Assembly (NCBI GenBank): GCA_014116815.1
Contig: JACGYV010000013.1
Coordinates: forward strand, 1 to 55,477
Direction: 5' to 3'
From: Holosporaceae bacterium 'Namur'
GTDB lineage: Bacteria; Pseudomonadota; Alphaproteobacteria; Rickettsiales; Midichloriaceae
Length of the DNA stretch: 55,477 nt
The position numbers and the translations under genes were made by a program. The notes below the pieces were generated by a model. The model was not told the origin of the DNA. It was given only the letters and a program-made list of their open reading frames with translations, and did not search any database. This document shows positions 52,113 through 55,477 of the stretch, piece after piece. Within the stretch, counting starts at the first letter, position 1. Each line of letters begins with the position of its first letter.

Positions 52113-53396
52113 GTGGGGAAATTCGCTAAATCGGTGCTTGAGATAAACTTAGACAGGATATCGCAAAACTATAAAATTTTAAAAAGCTACTTAAGGAAGG
52201 CAATTTGCGGGGCATCAATAAAAACTGATGCATACGGTGTCGGGATGATGCCGGTTGCCGGAAAGCTTTTTGCCGAAGGCTGTAATGAATTCTTTGTTGC
52301 AAATCTTGATGAGGCTTTGGAATGTAAAAAAGTTTTGAGCAATAATAATATTTATTCATTAAACAGAAGTTGTGATTATAGTTTACCTAAGGTGGTTAAT
52401 AATAGTGTTATAAGTTTAAATTATAAGGAACAAAAATTCTCAGCAAGCGGAGAAGATGGTTTTGAAAAATTACAGAATGAACAAGTTGTAAGTATAACTG
52501 AAGTTATTGACTCTAAAATTTATTCGAGAAATCCTAATATTTATATTCTGCACGGCGTAAGTTGTATTGAGGGAGCAAAAGCTGCCGCCGAGATAGGGTT
52601 AACCCCGATAATAAGTGATTTATCTCAATTGGAAATCTGGAATAATTATGGGAAAAAAATCGGTAAGAAACTGGCTGCCGTGCTGCATTTGGAAACAGGT
52701 ATGGGAAGGCTTGCTTTACAAAAAAGCGATGCTCTAAAAATCAGTAAAAATTCGGAGCTTATTTCAAATGTTGAATTAACATATATAATGAGCCATCTTT
52801 CTTGTTCCGATGAAATTAATCATGTAATGAATAAAGAACAGCTTAACGAGATGCGGGAATATCAAAAAATGTTTAAAAACATTCCGGTTAGTTTCTCTAA
52901 TTCAGGCGGGATATTTTTAGGAGAAGAATATCATTATGATTTGGTAAGACCGGGAGCTGCATTATTCGGAATTCACTCCTGTCATAAAAAACAAAATCCG
53001 TTTCTGCCGGTAATAACTTTAAAAGCAGGGATCCTTCAGAAAAAAATATTGGAAAAAGACCAGGCGATAGGATACGGTGCAACCGTAAGTGCAAAAAGGG
53101 GCGATAAAATAATAACGCTGGAGTGCGGTTATGGGGACGGGTATTTTCGAAGCTTAAGTAATCTGGGTAGAGGTTACTATAATAATAAAGAACTAAGGCA
53201 AATCGGAAGAGTCTCCATGGATATGATAATCTTCAATGCAAACAGTTTAACTGAAGAAGAATTTTATGAAATAGACTACGTTGAATTGCTTGGAGATAAT
53301 ATTACCGTAAATGAAGTTGCAAATTGTGCTGGAACAATTGGCTATGAGGTGCTAACCTCATTAGGTAGTAGATATAAAAAGGTTTATATAGGGTAG
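52113..53396 (+). CDS. alr: Alanine racemase with a 63-codon in-frame insertion
   Basis: Alr makes D-alanine for peptidoglycan using PLP. The 427-residue product, starting at GTG 52113 without a clear ribosome site, has the PLP lysine in ASIKTDAYGVG (Lys37) and the catalytic Tyr in AIGYGATVS. Bacterial Alr proteins are usually 350-370 residues. The excess is a segment of about residues 78-141 placed inside the early barrel. The nucleotides show a 10-bp direct repeat TAATATTTAT at 52346-52355 and again at 52535-52544, exactly 189 bp (63 codons) apart. Removing one copy and the intervening DNA leaves the normal NIYILHG strand. It starts the unit alr-mlaE-mlaF. Confidence 0.9.
   Translation: MGKFAKSVLEINLDRISQNYKILKSYLRKAICGASIKTDAYGVGMMPVAGKLFAEGCNEFFVANLDEALECKKVLSNNNIYSLNRSCDYSLPKVVNNSVISLNYKEQKFSASGEDGFEKLQNEQVVSITEVIDSKIYSRNPNIYILHGVSCIEGAKAAAEIGLTPIISDLSQLEIWNNYGKKIGKKLAAVLHLETGMGRLALQKSDALKISKNSELISNVELTYIMSHLSCSDEINHVMNKEQLNEMREYQKMFKNIPVSFSNSGGIFLGEEYHYDLVRPGAALFGIHSCHKKQNPFLPVITLKAGILQKKILEKDQAIGYGATVSAKRGDKIITLECGYGDGYFRSLSNLGRGYYNNKELRQIGRVSMDMIIFNANSLTEEEFYEIDYVELLGDNITVNEVANCAGTIGYEVLTSLGSRYKKVYIG
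52346..52534 (+). repeat. In-frame insertion element in alr flanked by a direct repeat
   Basis: The segment runs from the first to just before the second copy of TAATATTTAT. Its length, 189 bp, is a multiple of three and keeps the frame open. The pattern recalls Rickettsia palindromic elements, which enter genes in frame; no clear internal palindrome is visible, so it may be another kind of element. Confidence 0.55.
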
Positions 53397-53397
53397 T

Positions 53398-54171
53398 ATG
53401 AACTTAGTAGGAGTAGTAGGAAGCGTTTTTTTGGAATTCGTAAAGTCTTTGGGAAGGCTGGGTATTTTTACGTATGAAACCGTAAAATCTTGTTTTTCAG
53501 GTAAGTTTTATTTCAAAGTACTATTTAAGCAGATGATAGAAATCGGCTATTATTCTTTGCCTGTAATCGGTCTTACGGCAGTCTTTACCGGAGCAGTGCT
53601 TGCTTTGCAAAGTTATACAGGATTTTCTCGTTTTAATGCGGAAAGTTCCATAGCCTCGGTCGTTGTGTTATCAATTACCAGGGAGCTGGGGCCTGTATTG
53701 GCGGGGTTAATGCTTGCAGGCAGAATCGGTGCGGCAATTGCTGCGGAAATCGGCACTATGCGGGTAACCGAGCAGATTGATGCGTTATATACTTTAAACA
53801 CTAACCCGTTTAACTATTTAGTTATTCCCAGGGTTTTAGCCGGGATCATAATGCTACCGTGTTTGGTGTTAATTGCTGATATTATCGGGGTATTCGGGGG
53901 GTACTTGGTAAGTATTTACAAACTCGGGTTTTCTCCGCATACTTACTTAAGGAGTACTATACAGTTTCTTGAGCCCAAAGATGTAACTTCAGGTTTAATT
54001 AAAGCTTCGGCATTCGGTTTTGTAGTAACGATCATGGGGTGTTATCACGGATATAACTCTAAAGGAGGAGCACAGGGTGTCGGTAGTGCTACTACCAATT
54101 CCGTAGTTGCCGCCTCAATTTTAATTTTATTTACCAATTATATAATCACCGGGCTTTTATTCACAAAGTAA
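53398..54171 (+). CDS. mlaE: MlaE-family ABC transporter permease
   Basis: MlaE is the membrane subunit of the Mla phospholipid transporter that keeps the outer membrane asymmetric. The 257-residue product has about five membrane helices and the MlaE signatures LTAVFTGAVLALQSYTGF, SITRELGPVLAGLMLAGRIG, AEIGTMRVTEQIDALYTL and FGFVVTIMGCYHGY. It begins one base after the alr stop and is followed three bases later by mlaF. mlaD and mlaC are not adjacent. Confidence 0.94.
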   Translation: MNLVGVVGSVFLEFVKSLGRLGIFTYETVKSCFSGKFYFKVLFKQMIEIGYYSLPVIGLTAVFTGAVLALQSYTGFSRFNAESSIASVVVLSITRELGPVLAGLMLAGRIGAAIAAEIGTMRVTEQIDALYTLNTNPFNYLVIPRVLAGIIMLPCLVLIADIIGVFGGYLVSIYKLGFSPHTYLRSTIQFLEPKDVTSGLIKASAFGFVVTIMGCYHGYNSKGGAQGVGSATTNSVVAASILILFTNYIITGLLFTK

Positions 54172-54174
54172 ATT

Positions 54175-54945
54175 ATGGCAGAAAATTATAAAATAGTATT
54201 AGAAAACTTATCAAAATCGTTTGGAACCAAACAAGTTCTAAAGCGGATTAACTTAAATATTCCCGAACAGGAATCACTGGTGGTAATCGGCGGTTCAGGC
54301 AGCGGAAAATCCGTATTGATTAAAACAATTATGGGGCTACTGGAGCCTGATAAGGAAAGTTTAGTAAAAATTGACGGACAAGATGTAACACATATCCCGA
54401 TCATAAATCGCGGGGAGTTGCTTAATCAGTTCGGGATGCTGTTTCAAGGCGGGGCTTTGTTTGATAGTTTGAAAATCTGGGAAAATGTCTCATTTACTCT
54501 TCTGCAAGGCAAAAATATTTCTCGTAAAGAGGCGAGAAGAATAGCTGAAGAAAAGCTGGCGCTCGTGGGTTTAAGCCAAGCAACGCTGGATCTTTACCCT
54601 AATGAGCTTTCGGGCGGGATGCAAAAAAGAGCGGCGCTTGCAAGAGCTATTGCAAATAATCCGAGTATTATATTTTTTGACGAGCCGACTTCCGGGCTGG
54701 ATCCGATTACTTCGCAGGTAATAATCGAGTTGATTGCTAATCTTTCTAAAGAGCTTAAAGCAACCACGATTACTATTACTCATGATATGAAGTGTGTTAA
54801 AACTATAGCTGATAAAGTGGCCATGATTTATAAGGGCGAGATTATCTGGCAAGGTGAAGGAAAAAATATTGAGTCTTCAGGGAATGAGTATGTTGATCAA
54901 TTTATCAGCGGAAGAACTACCGGGCCCATTACCAATAATGCTTAA
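54175..54945 (+). CDS. mlaF: MlaF-family ABC transporter ATPase
   Basis: MlaF drives the MlaE permease. The 256-residue product has Walker A GGSGSGKS (39-46), the Q-loop FGMLFQGGALFDSL, the signature LSGGMQKRAALARAI, Walker B IIFFDEPTSGLDP and the switch His in ITITHDMKC. It is typical of the Mla/Ttg2 group. It forms one transcription unit with mlaE and probably alr. Confidence 0.95.
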   Translation: MAENYKIVLENLSKSFGTKQVLKRINLNIPEQESLVVIGGSGSGKSVLIKTIMGLLEPDKESLVKIDGQDVTHIPIINRGELLNQFGMLFQGGALFDSLKIWENVSFTLLQGKNISRKEARRIAEEKLALVGLSQATLDLYPNELSGGMQKRAALARAIANNPSIIFFDEPTSGLDPITSQVIIELIANLSKELKATTITITHDMKCVKTIADKVAMIYKGEIIWQGEGKNIESSGNEYVDQFISGRTTGPITNNA

Positions 54946-55217
54946 AGCAAAGCTAAGCATTTCCTTAACATTGATAAAAAATTCCTCTAACTCTTTTAGA
55001 GGAGTAACTACTATATCCCGCTTATTTCAGCAAACAGTAGGGCAAAGGGTTTTAAAGGTTTGCTAAAGATAAAGTACTCAAAGGTATAATTATAATGAAA
55101 AAGTGATAAGAAAGAAAAATTGTAAGTTAATTTTTAAGTTATCACTTAAATGAGCATGAGTTGTATATTTTAATTGACGTAAGAAAAGAAAAAATTTATA
55201 TATTAGCAACGACATAT
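54946..55217. other. Intergenic region between mlaF and tRNA-Arg
   Basis: It contains one small hairpin (CCTCTAA with TTAGAGG, near 54984-55002), perhaps a weak terminator for mlaF without a T tract. No ORF with a recognisable product and no other RNA is seen. Confidence 0.4.
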
Positions 55218-55294
<77 letters not shown>

Positions 55295-55414
55295 CATAAA
55301 ATAAGGGTTTGCCTTATTAGCTTCAGATTGAAAATTCTTCCCGTGCTACTCTATAGTAAAATAAGTTTTGCTATGGTACGGAGGTAAGGTAGAATAAAAC
55401 AGAAAGAGATGAAG

Positions 55415-55477
55415 ATGAGCCCGTATAGTTTAGATTTAAGAGAGAAAGTAATAAAATACCTGGAAGCCGGGAATAGC
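55415..55477 (+). CDS. IS630-family transposase, N-terminal fragment
   Basis: The 21 codons up to the edge encode MSPYSLDLREKVIKYLEAGN, the conserved start of IS630-family transposases (helix-turn-helix part). The gene continues outside the window. The 120 bases between tRNA-Arg and this start include a near-palindrome (ATAGTAAAA with TTTTGCTAT, near 55352-55373) that could belong to the IS end, but the left terminus cannot be fixed. A tRNA-adjacent insertion is common for mobile DNA. Confidence 0.75.
   Translation, partial: MSPYSLDLREKVIKYLEAGNS

Overview
The window is a 55 kb AT-rich chromosomal segment of an alphaproteobacterium, most likely a member of the Rickettsiales and probably the Midichloriaceae (for example an amoeba endosymbiont like Jidaibacter). 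The assignment is inference. It rests on the low GC, the Rickettsia-like protein set (Alr, SecF, RelA/SpoT, an sdhCDA cluster without sdhB, alr-mlaE-mlaF), several ankyrin-repeat proteins, many Rickettsiales-type orphan proteins, and flagellar and iron-uptake genes that Rickettsia itself lacks. There is no rRNA, CRISPR array or recognisable prophage.

Layout. Both edges carry insertion sequences: the 3' end of an IS3-family element (1-127) and the 5' end of an IS630-family transposase gene (55415 to the edge). From the left: secB-fliQ (minus); a TIM44-like gene, mltA, a PhzF-family gene and a dCMP deaminase gene (plus); an ankyrin gene; secF and an amino-acid permease (minus); two small or conserved unknowns; yciB converging on a divergent ppc; phaC; a DUF805 gene; relA/spoT; thyX; an unknown membrane protein; a GT39-type glycosyltransferase; tRNA-Cys running into an exported ankyrin protein; the flagellar operon fliF-fliG-fliH-fliN; tRNA-Met; a possible FliK-like gene and a CTP-dependent lipid kinase (minus). 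The middle holds a decayed RTX-like gene, ruvA, tRNA-Leu, a putative zinc metalloprotease, a DUF883 pair, DUF2125-rmuC, another ankyrin protein and dusB. The right third has two tandem porins, a small repeat protein, sdhC-sdhD-sdhA, a glycine-rich small protein, an RTX-like protein, the iron operon feoA-feoB-feoC with a clear Fur-type operator, a VapBC toxin-antitoxin pair, ubiE and a peptidoglycan amidase, alr with mlaE-mlaF, and tRNA-Arg.

How the genes work together. Several themes recur. Envelope and peptidoglycan maintenance: mltA, the amidase, alr, mlaEF, porins, secB/secF, yciB. Motility: fliQ, fliFGHN and perhaps the FliK-like gene. Host interaction: three ankyrin proteins, the HExxH protein, the RTX-like proteins. 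Carbon storage and anaplerosis: phaC and an unusual ppc. Thymidylate supply: dCMP deaminase and thyX. Stress control: relA/spoT and vapBC.

The most interesting observations are: a 189-bp in-frame insertion inside alr flanked by a 10-bp direct repeat, resembling the palindromic elements that invade Rickettsia genes; an exported ankyrin gene with no ordinary start codon outside tRNA-Cys; an RTX-like gene caught decaying beside an intact relative elsewhere in the window; a divergent PEP carboxylase lacking key motifs; a 99-residue protein with an internal repeat that faintly resembles the FlgM helix; and predicted CtrA, Fur and toxin-antitoxin operator sites.
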